Assembly (NCBI GenBank): GCA_025267735.1
Contig: CM046308.1
Span: 39,731,267 to 39,795,266, forward strand
Source: Mactra quadrangularis
Lineage: Eukaryota > Mollusca > Bivalvia > Venerida > Mactridae
Direction of reading: 5' to 3'
DNA length: 64,000 bases
Below are positions 38,013 to 48,602 of this stretch, piece after piece. The translations under genes were made by a program, and so were the position numbers. Numbering within the stretch: position 1 is the stretch's first letter; every line of letters begins with the position of its first letter. The notes under the pieces are model-generated. The model was not told the DNA's origin, made no database searches, and worked only from the letters and a program-made list of their open reading frames with translations.

Positions 38013-38850
38013 GCTGGTGACGGCTGTTGAAATTTTACTCCCCACGTTAAATGAGCAAAGCCGAAAATAGCGCCCGAGTTTAAAGGGTTGACTTTAACAG
38101 AACCTTGGAACATGTCAGTAAATTTAAAACATGTACTAACCTTATTACTTGACCAAAAATGGTATAAACTGAGTTTAAAACGATTCTAGCATAAACATGA
38201 CCTACTTCAAGTTCAAGACGTTTTCTAAGTCCCAGCATTTCCCGGTTCCGCTGTCTCATTTCATCCTGCCCTTCATCCGACGATCATGCCAGCCATTATA
38301 CGAAAATACAAAGATTGACTATTTAATCAAAGCCAAACTGTGCATAGCATAATATAATGGAACGGCTACGTGGATTCTTTCAAGTTCATAATCATCCAAG
38401 CTGACAAGAGCAGCGCTGATTCGAATCATTTTCCGAAAATCTGTCCTTGCTTGACACGCGTTCATAAATCCAATTTATATCCAACCTTTTAAAAAATTCT
38501 CCATCGAAATGTCTGATAACACATTACTATCCAGTAAACATCCAATTATTTAAGCAGTATTTGCAATATTCCGCCGAAAACATCGAACTTAAATGCTACA
38601 TCATCGTGTGTATATAAAATGACACTCACTAAGGGCAAGGTCGAATGTTTATTTTACGGCGCTTATTTTTAAAGAATGATGTTTAACACACAAATAAAAC
38701 TATGACAATTCGTATTTAGTTTTGGGTTCATTTTTTTTAAAATTAAGATTTGAATATTATTTGTTTGAAATTAGAATCAATTATCAATGAGATCTATGTA
38801 AATAAAGGCTATTTTCGGCCTTTGCACTGGGGAGTGGATTTCAACAGCAT
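38013..38850. mobile_element. 0.83-kb TIR element carrying an AP-4-like fragment
   Basis: GGCTGTTGAAATTTTACTCC...AAGCCGAAAATAGC at the left is mirrored by GCTATTTTCGGCCTTTGC...GGAGTGGATTTCAACAGC at the right. The cargo at 38190-38300 resembles an AP-4 exon. No transposase. Confidence 0.6.
38190..38300 (-). pseudogene. Degenerate AP-4-like zipper exon fragment inside a TIR element
   Basis: On the minus strand the frame reads SDEGQDEMRQRN then REMLGLRKRLELE, followed by a donor-like GAA|GTAGGT. This parallels SSDEG...RREILELRQKLQQE of the AP-4 exon at 30304-30069; the first 18 nt of homology (TCGTCGGATGAAGGGCAG) differ from it at few positions. No acceptor is visible upstream. It lies between inverted repeats at 38023-38062 and about 38802-38845. 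Confidence 0.5.
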
Positions 38851-38922
38851 GGCGAATCTGTCAGTTAAAAATAGTTCTATAAAAATATATTTTCTAAGGA
38901 TGAATTTTGCGATGTTAGAATC

Positions 38923-39092
38923 GAAATAACTTACAGTTGTCAATATTTTATTGTCTAATAAAACTTAGGCACTCGTTTGATGCGCTAATTAAATCACTCG
39001 TGCTAAAGCACTCGTGATTTAATCATACGCGCATCACAACTCGTGACTATGTTTTATTAGACAATAAAATATAGACAACTGTAAGTTATTTC
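38923..39092. mobile_element. Foldback element forming a near-complete hairpin
   Basis: GAAATAACTTACAGTTGTC at 38923 pairs with GACAACTGTAAGTTATTTC ending at 39092. The arms continue through TATTTTATTGTCTAATAAAAC to a centre around CACTCGTGCTAAAGCACTCGTG. It ends 58 bp before the exon of ART-like copy 4. Confidence 0.8.
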
Positions 39093-39150
39093 TTAAATAG
39101 AACGCACCAAAATGAAGTATATTAATAAATGTATATTGTTTTCTATTTAG

Positions 39151-39618
39151 TTTGTACCAACAAACAACTTTGGTACCCAATTCTTGTACAGAGTTCTACG
39201 TTCTAATGAATATCTACAAGACGGCATTGAAGCCAAAACTCCAAAGTCTGCGACATCCGTTGAATATCATGTTTCCAAAGGCAGTGAAGATGGATTCAAA
39301 TCAAAATATATTTCATCGTCAAAGACCCTCATAGGTGCACAAAAGTTTGCTTGGAAAACGGCACATAAACCTGTGCGCATTGCAGTAATTGATGTTGATA
39401 CTTTATTAAGCTGTGGTACACTGGCTGAAATCATTGACCTGACTAATCCTCTCGTAATGAATCGTTACATACGTGAAGAAAACACAGTTGCTAGACAATG
39501 GGTTGAAAAGACCCAAGAAGTGTTAATCGTTGGTAAAATTCCAGCAAAATGCATAGTCAACGTATATTCGTTTTCTGCACAAAAGTTAGAATACGCATTA
39601 CGTGTATTTCAATCATGA
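39151..39618 (+). CDS. Small ART-fold-like exon, copy 4, without the usual ATG
   Basis: The frame is open from the acceptor at 39150 (TTTCTATTTAG) to the TGA at 39616-39618. The sequence around the start is nearly that of copy 3, but the ATG of copy 3 is TTT here (AACTTTGGTACC against AACATGGGTACC). No in-frame ATG precedes YRVLR. It keeps YRVLRSNE, HVSKGS, YISSS in place of FISTS, RIAVIDVD and TQEVLIVGKIP. Possible readings: a pseudogene, an internal exon joined in frame to an upstream coding exon, or use of a non-ATG codon. A foldback element (38923-39092) ends 58 bp before the exon. No promoter module lies between copies 3 and 4. Confidence 0.55.
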   Translation, partial: FVPTNNFGTQFLYRVLRSNEYLQDGIEAKTPKSATSVEYHVSKGSEDGFKSKYISSSKTLIGAQKFAWKTAHKPVRIAVIDVDTLLSCGTLAEIIDLTNPLVMNRYIREENTVARQWVEKTQEVLIVGKIPAKCIVNVYSFSAQKLEYALRVFQS

Positions 39619-40157
39619 TTATAAATTCGTCCATTTTAAAGGGATATACAGGCAAATGACTGTGCCAAATGTATGGAACTAAGTATAGTCTTTGAAACAG
39701 CATTAAGAACGTAAGAAATCACTCACTAATAACATTTGTCATAATAAATAACATGAACAATAACATTTAACTGAACGAAAAAAAACATGTGGAATACACA
39801 TTGTCGAAAACGAAAGTAGGATACTGAGGGAATTACCAAGCTATTTATAGATTTGTTATATGCCGTACTTGCTGAAATCAAACATTTCATTTTCATCGGT
39901 CGCTTCTTGTTTTTTCAACATTCTTAGACGCCGTTAGGATATCTTTTTAATAAAATTATACTAATGTTGCACAATAACAAGCTCTGGAAACTTCTTATCA
40001 GTAAATGCATATTTTTAACACTAATCTAAATCAGGAAATATGAAGTTGAACTTTTGCCTTGCAATTCCTTTAACATCAATACTACTGATAATATATATTG
40101 ATAATAAATAATATAAACCTTACTTTTTGTTCTTTTTAATTATGAGTATTATATTTC

Positions 40158-40504
40158 AGCCACTTGACTTGCTCAGTTGGTAGCACACGAGTCTTCTAAT
40201 CGAGAGGTAATGGTTTCGATTTCCGGGCGTGGTGCACTTTCTTGAGGTTTGGTCATGAAATGACTTTTATGGCAATTCTCTATCCTGCCATTGATTCTCA
40301 AATATGTAGGTCATGTGTCAGTCACCTACCCTTCCACAAGGCCGGAAACTTCTCCATATTATCTAATCAATAGAGGAAAATTGGTGTTATTGACAAACTT
40401 TCAGGAAGGGTATAACCTCCCCGGATGGGATTTGAAACTAAACCCCCTTTGGGACACGAGATTCCAAATCTCGGCGCGCTACCAACTGCGCTACCGACCC
40501 GGGT
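40158..40504. repeat. Chimera of SINE A head (+) and SINE B (-)
   Basis: 40158-40326 is a plus-strand SINE A head (TTGCTCAGTTGGTAGCACAC). At CACCTACCC it switches into minus-strand SINE B (TTCCACAAGGCCGG ... CTACCGACCCGGG). Confidence 0.7.
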
Positions 40505-41183
40505 TATATACAACCCATAACTTCAATACTGTGACAGCCTTTACAGTGCGTACAAAATAACAAAACGTGTTTGGGTAAGCATTAAAAATGAGACAATCCA
40601 TTTCAGGGGTACGCAGTATTGAAAATAAAATTTGTGTAATTCATTTAAGCAAAATTAGCATGGCGGATTTACCACCACCACTTGGTAAATCATGCTTGTA
40701 ATGGTAGAATGCTTTTCTATGACACCAACAACTAAGACACTCGTAAAACATAGCACGTGTTTATGTTATTGTCATCCTGAGCATCCTTCGTAGTGGATTA
40801 GTTCATTGTATTGCTATTATAAGCAGTATTTTGTTTTTTGGTTTGAACTGTAAATTGGATTGGTTTATTTTAATGTTTACTCATACACGTAATGTTATTT
40901 GTACGAAAAATATCGTCTTTATAGCTCGTTTAGGATAACTTGAGACAAACTACTCGGTTTGTTTACATATTTGGGGCTCAGGTATTACATAAAACAGGAA
41001 GGTTAGCTGATTTTGTGTAATGAAAGTATTTAACATATCTTAATACGTGGAACGTGTGTTCTCGTACTAAATTTAATATATCAAAACGCACTGATAAAAG
41101 TCGATAATTACGTGTACTAAACCTAAATCCACCTGTGTAAAAAAATGGTATCGTTGTATTTTGTCTCAAGTTATCCTATTGTC

Positions 41184-41418
41184 CGTTTTTTTCTTAACTG
41201 TCAAAGCTTGAATAATTTCACGGTGACTGATCTTTGTTTTTGTACTGGCGGTCTTTTTTTAATTAATAATATCTTGACAAAAACTTATAATACGGCATAA
41301 GAAGCTATACTCAACCACAATACACACTTTCGGAAACTCATGGGTGTATTACGACAATAATTTTAACAAACACATACACCGTGAAAGTATTCATGTTTTG
41401 ACAGTTGAGAAAAAAACA
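41184..41418. mobile_element. MITE family M, long copy
   Basis: TTTTTCTTAACTGTCAAAGC at the left and TTTTGACAGTTGAGAAAAAA at the right. The centre (ATCTTGACAAAAAC, TACGGCATAAGAAG) matches the copy at 20.9 kb. Confidence 0.78.
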
Positions 41419-42124
41419 AACAATAAACGAGCTATAATATCTCGTGATTTTTATCACGTTTTCGTTTATCAACATGTTGTAATCACTTGAAATCTCAATT
41501 TACCGCTTCCTGTTTTTAATTATAAACACATACTGAATAGCTTTTATCTAAAATTAGGTAACTGTTTATTTTGAAATGCCCTTTAGTTTTGCTTTATTTC
41601 TTGGTCATCGTTAAAATTACAATTGAAGCTACAAAAATAGTATAAAAGCTATGTTATGGAAAATAATTACAATAAACATGGTTCAAGAGGCTTTAATATG
41701 TCAGATGCTGAATCTTATAAATGTGTTGTATTTACGTAGTTAGCTTTCTTTTTAGCACAAACCATACTTGACTATAATAGACATAATAATTCTCCAAAAA
41801 AATAATCATTAAAGTAATGAGTTGTAGTAAATTTCTTTTGCTTCCAAACTTTTGGCGGGTACTGTATGTATTTATACTAATTAATATATTTGTATTGTGA
41901 AACAAACCAATTCAAATCAATCACTTTCGGGTTCAATTTCTAGTCCCTTGGTACTAAGCAAAGAGATTAGAAATTAATGTTCAGGAAAATAACAAGGTAG
42001 GTTTTACGACTTAGGCAAATCAGGTTTGTGTCCACTTCTTTTGTCCCCCAGTATTCATCTAGTAGGAATATATGTGTAGTTTAATGAAACAACTGGTTAG
42101 GTTTTGAAAGTGATTCGAACCTAC

Positions 42125-42428
42125 GATGAGCTGGCAGTAGTATGGACGTCTCTTCGGCATCACGACTGCGCATGTGTAAAGTTTTAAAAGTCTTCAATAT
42201 TTGGTCGATTTAATATTTATTTTTAGACTCAGCAAAGCCAAAACATACTTCACAATCACAGGACAATAAAATCAATTCCATTTATTAATTCATTTAATCA
42301 AGGTTACGATGCGCAAAAAACGGGATCACCCAATCTAATGTAATAAGTCATTACAAAACAACGTTGTCGCGCATGCGCAGTCGTTATGCCAAAGAGACGC
42401 TTATGCTACTGCTGGCTGGCTAATGATT
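42125..42428. mobile_element. 0.3-kb inverted-repeat element
   Basis: GCAGTAGTATGGACGTCTCT and CATCACGACTGCGCATG at the left match the reverse complements of GCGCATGCGCAGTCGTTATG and AGAGACGCTTATGCTACTGC at 42370-42412. Non-coding centre. Confidence 0.65.
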
Positions 42429-43170
42429 AACAATCCAGCATCATAACCACTCGGGATTACCCCCTCTAATACATGACCAGGGGAGATTACACAAAGCAAC
42501 AAGTGATTATGTGTCTATGGTCAAGTTGAGATGATTTTTTATTTTCAACAACATATGACTTGAAAACAACAAAAATCAGTTTGGACAAAACATTATTATA
42601 TAAAACAACATGATACATAAGCAAACCCTATGAATTTGAAACAACATACAGTAGGCTCGGGTATTACTTGAAATAAGCTACCAGATGCGTAGGAGCTGGG
42701 CCCGTCAGGGGCGGCAGCCCCAATATAATTGCAAGTAGCGGCAATGGGACCGCGAGTTAATTAGATGCATATTGAAAATATTGAGGTCAAACACAAAGAT
42801 TTGTTCTAAAAACAGGGACACCAGGAAGTGCTAGAAATCGAGTTTCTGAGGCTTACATTCACAAAAAGTTTCGATCGGCGGGAGGAGACACCCCTCCCGT
42901 TAGTCCCATACCCACCCCATCTGCGGCCCAAATATCAAGGGCCTTCCTACGCGCCTGGATACGTACCCTGTGCGGAGACAATACGCATTCGATAGGTACG
43001 TTATACTATACCACAAATCCAATATGTACGATACAATATACCATTTAGAAAACACTTGAATTAAAAACAACATAATGCACGTCAATCATTATTATGAAAC
43101 AATATGAACAATACAGTAAAACCCTCTTATAAATACATATTAATATACAATAAAAACATTACTTTGTTCA

Positions 43171-44836
43171 GTACCCACCAAAAGTATGAAGACAAGTATC
43201 ACTTTGTAAGCCAACTACATAGGTTTGATAAGACAAATTGATAACATTTACTTTGAAATGCTTTTAAATTTTGCGTATTGTTATTTGTTTGGGTCGTCAG
43301 ACCAAACAAATAATGGTAGCGAAATTTCAGACCCGAATGCTGTTAATTGCAAATACCGGAAGTAGTCCGCTTTTTTGAAGCGGTTACTTCCCTTTACATG
43401 GACATTAACGCCGAAAAATTCAGGGGAGATCACTGCGTGAAGATTGTCAAATGGACTGGTCCCCTGCGAACTATAATAGGACAGGGAACCAGATTAATTG
43501 TCAAATAACAGGCGCATTAATATTCAAACCTGATCATGGAAGACAATATAGTTCCCGATTGGTCGAAGATTTCTAATATTGTGCAATTCTGTAACATTTC
43601 CGCAAATTACTGGTAATATATTGAAATAATTTTGATTAAACGCACGTCAATTTTGAACTCTTCAATTAAAAGGTGTTCGCCTATGGGTAAGTTTATATAA
43701 CAAATTCAATTTGTCACGTGATCAAACCACGCTGAAGAGTCAACAGAACAACCCACGGAGAAGAAAGAAAGAAGATTTGTAAATAAAATTTCATGCAATA
43801 TTTATTATACATTATCGTTTGTTGGTATTATTTATTAACAAGAAATATATGTAAAGTTGATTTCACATAACAAACCAATTAGTGACAGTGATAATATTGA
43901 TTAAAGCGCATACAGATTCAATTTTTTGTTGGGCACAGACACAGGTCCTTTGTTTACTTAAATAGGCCTATCATTATAAAGCGACGCCAAATAATTTGGA
44001 TCGTGTGGATGTGATTTTCAGTTTAAGAAGCTGCCTGAATACTTTTTCCACAAAACGAACAGGTTTGTGACAGTGACAACTTTGATTAAAGCGCATATAT
44101 TTTAAGTAGGTCACAGTTCCTCTGTTTATTTACGTTTTAAGCGACGCCATATTGGATATTTAATGTGGATGTGATTTTCATTTGAAGAAGTTATAAGATG
44201 CTGCGGTAATGTTGTAACTTTTTTTGAATGTAATATGACCGTAGAATTCATTTGCAACAAACACTAGTATGTGACAGTAATAAATGTGCGCGAAATCACA
44301 CAGAAGTCGGAATAAGGTCACGGCTCCTTTGTTCTCGCCTAAAATTGCAAAATCATGAATTGAGGGCAACTCAATTGAGGCACCCCACTGATCGGGGACC
44401 ACATTATTTTCAGTTCATTAAAATATAAATTTATAACCCTGTGGCATTGTTCTTTGAATTCATAGCATCTGTAGTATCTGTACTACATTTATATCTCATT
44501 GTTTCCACACAACCTTCACCTTTCTTATATTCCGTGACCCAAACAAATTCAGCGCCTTCTGTGCTTTGATTTTTGTTATTGTTCTTTTTGTAGTTGAAAC
44601 TACCAAAGCAGCTTAAAACTTATGTTACAGAGAAAAATTATATTGACCTTTGTTTTGGAGGCTTTGGAATAGCAGATGCTGAATCTTATAAATGTGATGC
44701 ATTCAAGAAATTTTTTTTCATTTAATCATCAACTATATCGAATATATTAAAAATAAAAGTTCTACCGAAAGCAATGAATTAAATTTTAAAACATCATTAA
44801 ATTTCCTGTGTCTTCAAACTTTTGGAGGGTACTTTA
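43171..44836. mobile_element. Tc1-like-end element with a nested insertion
   Basis: The left end AGTACCCACCAAAAGTATG and right end CAAACTTTTGGAGGGTACT are inverted repeats. Internal sequence is shared with 41530-41870 and 47053-47245 (GCAGATGCTGAATCTTATAA; GCTATGTTATGGAAAATAAT). A second TIR unit at 43284-44547 (TTTGTTTGGGTC...GACCCAAACAAA) interrupts it. No transposase. Confidence 0.6.
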
Positions 44837-45171
44837 AGATTCTCTAAAGTTTTTTTTCAAGGAAACATTTTTGTAATTTATCAAAACATTTCATGCACTA
44901 TACATCTGCAATATGTAAAATCACAAGTAAGTTACAGATTTCATTGGAATAAATATGAAACAAAGGTTTGTAGAAAGCGTTGGTGGTAGAAGTTGAAAAC
45001 TAAAACACTGTTTTTACATTGTCTTTCTTTTTGGCTTGAGTTAACATTTACACCATAGCAATCAATTGTATCTAGGTATATATGGTCGTGGACCATATTG
45101 AAAATTGGTTTTAGCCAAATATGTTATCCACATTAAATAAAGTCGTTAATATTATTATATATAGCGGTGGT

Positions 45172-45395
45172 CATTAACCTATCCATTGTTTCCGCAATAA
45201 CTAAATCTCTGGATTTGTCAGTGACTAACTACTGCCCTACATGATTTAGAAAAACAGGGTCGGAAGGAACATGACCGTATACTAGTCATTGACAAAGCTC
45301 CATGAAAGTATGCATTTTTCGGGAATCGAACATACAATCCCTTGTTCAGTAAACTTGTGCTTTACCGACTAAGCTTGTCGTGTTGGCTACTTTTG
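45172..45395 (-). repeat. SINE family A, inverted, partial
   Basis: Minus-strand body and degraded tRNA-like head (GGCACAACACGACAAGC side). It immediately precedes the possible exon at 45405. Confidence 0.6.
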
Positions 45396-45404
45396 TTTCA
45401 ATAG

Positions 45405-45622
45405 TGATGCTAAGTTTAAAGGCCGCTGATAAAACGACTCAAACCAGACCAGAAAGTCATTCGAAAAAACCCTCAGAGATCTACATAGATCTGCGAAAAA
45501 GACTTCTAAAGCGTTCTGAATATAAGAAAGCGGTAGGAGTTGTGTCCCTTGCTAGCTATTTATTTTCTATCGCCTTATTTGGCATTATCTTCCCCGAGTC
45601 CGAAAAGTCTGTACATAGCTAA
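45405..45622 (+). CDS. Possible 3' exon of a small membrane protein, unrecognised
   Basis: After an acceptor-like TTTTGTTTCAATAG (ending 45404), the frame from ATG 45407 to the stop at 45620-45622 gives 71 residues. It has a basic, charged first half (SEIYIDLRKRLLKRSEYKK) and one hydrophobic helix (VVSLASYLFSIALFGIIFP) near the C-terminus, as in a tail-anchored or single-pass protein. It starts right after a minus-strand SINE (45172-45395). Amino acid use looks coding-like, but no family is recognised and no further exon was found. It could be chance. Confidence 0.3.
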
Positions 45623-45884
45623 TATATTTGCATTCGGAAAACCTAAACCATTTATTGAATTAATAATTTCAGAAAAGTTTGTGGGGGTTCGCCCTGAATA
45701 TTTTGTTTTGCTACCTATGCAAGTCGAAGCACAGGCAAAGCACAGAACAGTTATGCAAAAAATTTCATGTCATAAACACACAAGGCTTTGTAAAACGTTT
45801 ATGTATGTTATTTTTCATGTGACAATATCATTCAGCAATATCAATGACTCTTGTTTTTCAAATTTATTTTGCTATATTTTGTTT

Positions 45885-46192
45885 GTGTTTGTTGGGTTTA
45901 ACGCCGTAGCAACACATTGTTTAGGTAATATAAAGGCGGTCAGTCAACCTACTTACTCCTCCTGGAAAGGTTAAATCACTGTATTTAGCTGTTGACCAAC
46001 CACTAAGCGCATACTTTCCTCAGTGACTGACAACTGCCCTACATAATTAAAAATCATTGGTAGGAGGGAGAATGGCCGAAGAAATAATTCTATGACCAAG
46101 CTCCACGAAAATATGCCCCACACGGGAATCTAACCCACGACCCCACGATCAGTAGACTTGCGTGCTACCAACTGAGCTAGCCAGGCGGCTAC
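45885..46192 (-). repeat. SINE family A, inverted, near full length
   Basis: TGTTGGGTTTAACGCCGTAG at the left, ACTGAGCTAGCC at the right, with GGGAATCTAACCCACGAC as the mirrored box B. It accounts for the end of the 45540-45974 frame. Confidence 0.8.
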
Positions 46193-46644
46193 TTTTTAAA
46201 TTTATAGACTAGAGTAAAGATAAATATCTTTACCAAAACAAGTATGGATTTATTTACTTCAACATCGTCTTATGATAAAATAAACTTCCGCAACCTTATG
46301 TAACTATCAACTCTAACAAATATTTTGATTTATAAATATTAAACGTTTACGAAAAACTGAATTTACTGCATCCTTATAAAATACCCTCACTTCTTTGTAA
46401 AACATGGGCTCGTTGACAAGCCTAAACTAAAATCAAACAAAATGGTTTTACCAATTAAATGTGTCTGAAATGCGTGCTAACAAATTCACAGTTAACGTTT
46501 TCAAAAAAATGAATATACTTTAAAACACTTCAACATGAATATTGTGTCTCAATTGCATGTTATACAATGTATCTAGAACGTCACAGTCTTAAACAGTTTT
46601 CATCTCTGGGGGGAAATAATATTTTTCAGGTGATATGCATATAC

Positions 46645-47020
46645 ACTGCCCTCCAAAAGTTTCTTCACAGATCAATTAATTAAATTGCAATAATTCTATC
46701 ATTAAGTTAGAAGACTAATTATATAATTGATTTTTTCATTCATTATTCTTGAAATGAAAAAAGATTTTCTATTGGTACAATTAATTTTTTGAGTTGCGGC
46801 TAAAGTTATCTACCAGCCTCCGAAACTATGATCAATGTATCTCAATGAACCAATGTCAAGTTTGAGATATTTTTGTAATTTCTTATTCATAGGAAAGATG
46901 CACTCATTTCAAAAAGCAAAACCCAAAGTCATTTAACGATAAATTGCTTTTACAACTTTTTGAAATTCTATTAAGTACAATGTAAATTGTAATTGTGTGA
47001 AGGAACTTATGGAGGGCAGT
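46645..47020. mobile_element. 0.38-kb MITE with 25-bp TIRs
   Basis: ACTGCCCTCCAAAAGTTTC...TTCACA at the left and GAAGGAACTTATGGAGGGCAGT at the right (split here to stay brief). ATATAC flanks both ends, consistent with a TA-centred target duplication of mariner/Tc1-type elements. No ORF. Confidence 0.75.
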
Positions 47021-47609
47021 ATATACTAAATCTATAATGTTTTTACAGAGAATACAGTACCCAACAAAAGTATGGAGACAATTTCATCGTCTAGGCCCAC
47101 TGAATAGCTTTAATCTAAACTTGATAACTGTTTATTTTTAAATGCTTTTTACTTTTATTGTTTGGTTATCATATTATAACCGAGACTACAAAAATAGCAT
47201 AAAGCTATGTTATGGAAAATAATTACAGTAAACATAGTTTTAGAGATGATTCATTGGCTAGCTTTCCGCAGTAATTTCCTTGCGGAACCAGTGAAACTGC
47301 CTCATTAATTATTCACAATTACGAGATTTCCTTATCCAAATGCTCCTAGGTACATAACGCAGCATAGCGGAGTAATATATTGTGCGATAACCGACGATGT
47401 TTTGCACATGGCCTACTTTACCGCTCGATTAAAATTGTGAGCAGAATTTGCGACTTAATGATCAAAACTCACTTGATGAAATATGTTTCGTGAAAACAAA
47501 ATTGTATTTGTTAAGCGCTGTTAGGGGTCTATCAAATTTTCTTTCGAAATGAGTAATTGCAAAAAAAACCGAATCTTTGTTCTCCGCATTTATTTAGTTT
47601 TCCACGAAT

Positions 47610-48105
47610 CTATAAATTGCCATGTTCTGTTAGTGAAAATTCATTCGTGGCGTAACCACTCTTGCTGGGTGAGCCTCTTCCGGTGGTGCCATCTTTGTCA
47701 GCCGTTTGATCTGAAACATGTTCACCTCGACCCAATTGTTTTCTTCGTATAAGTATATATACAGCAAGATTCAAGCAACCGCCGATGTTGGAAAATGTGG
47801 TGACCAGATGAAACAACACTTGTGGTATATTGTCGTCTGCCAAGCCCCAAATACCATACAACGCCATCGCCCACCATTGTATGAAGAAAGCCGCAACAAA
47901 CATCGACATGGCCCTCGCAGCACGATGAGAGGCTCTCATATTGGCGGACATTCTAGTCATAGATTTTCGTATCGCCTCCGTCTGGTCGTAGATCCTTTTC
48001 CATGTTAAGAAATACAGAATTGTGTTGACTACCACCACTAGTAACAATGGAATGGTGGTGAAGAATATATTCGTAATGACGCATTTAACTCCGTCAAAAT
48101 AACAG
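47610..48105 (-). CDS. Last exon of a seven-transmembrane (G-protein-coupled-type) receptor
   Basis: An acceptor (TTGTATTTCAG, ending at 48106) is followed by one split base and 164 codons to a TAG at 47610-47612. Three hydrophobic helices are visible. The first, after CYFDGVKC, is a TM5-like segment with IPLLLVVVVNTILYFL. The second is TM6-like, AMSMFVAAFFIQWWAMAL, after a basic loop. The third is TM7-like, LVTTFSNIGGCLNLAVYIL, followed by RRKQL and a 36-residue polar tail. The NPxxY position reads N-L-A-V-Y, so this is not a canonical rhodopsin-type TM7. I do not recognise the subfamily. TM1-4 must be on exons at higher coordinates; none is convincing within the next kilobase, where a tandem repeat (48130-48370) and the MIEAP-like duplication begin. 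The duplication may have separated or truncated the gene. Confidence 0.75.
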
Positions 48106-48129
48106 CTGAAATACAAAAAAGACCAAGTT

Positions 48130-48375
48130 GACTGTGAATGATTAAGAGCTATTGTTGTTTGAAGAAAAGAGTCGAGTATTTCCAAAAGTACAGGATAAAA
48201 CACAAAACACTATTGACTATGAATAATCTTAAACTAAGCATATTTGAGGAAAAGAGCCGAGAACTTCCTAAAGTATAGGATAAACACGAAACATTGTTGA
48301 CCATAAATGATCTACAACTATGGATGTTTGAGGACAAGAGCCTAGTACTTGCTAAAGTACAGGAATGATAAGGAG
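48130..48375 (+). repeat. About 85-bp tandem repeat x 2.8 beside the receptor exon
   Basis: Units start GACTGTGAATGATTAAGAGC (48130), GACTATGAATAATCTTAAAC (48213) and GACCATAAATGATCTACAAC (48299). Each contains a TTTGAGGAAAAGAGCC-like core and AAAGTACAGGATAAA. The repeat starts in the intron immediately upstream of the receptor exon. Confidence 0.75.
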
Positions 48376-48602
48376 AGTGGATTTGTCAAAATACATGTAT
48401 CAAGTTTCCACACCCAAGTACACTAACAGTTTGGGGTCAAACTTTAGGGATTCGCACACTTTTATATACAGGTTTTTTAATTTTGGATTGTCAGATTAAT
48501 ACAGCATAGAAATAAAGATACATGATAAAGAATTATCTACACCAAACAAATCTTAATAAGCTTAATTTCTCGTGTATTAATCATGTATATCTCTCTATTT
48601 AG

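Noticed and set aside
45540..45974. 144-aa frame
   Set aside because: Overlaps another frame and runs into the tail of an inverted SINE A; no domain seen.
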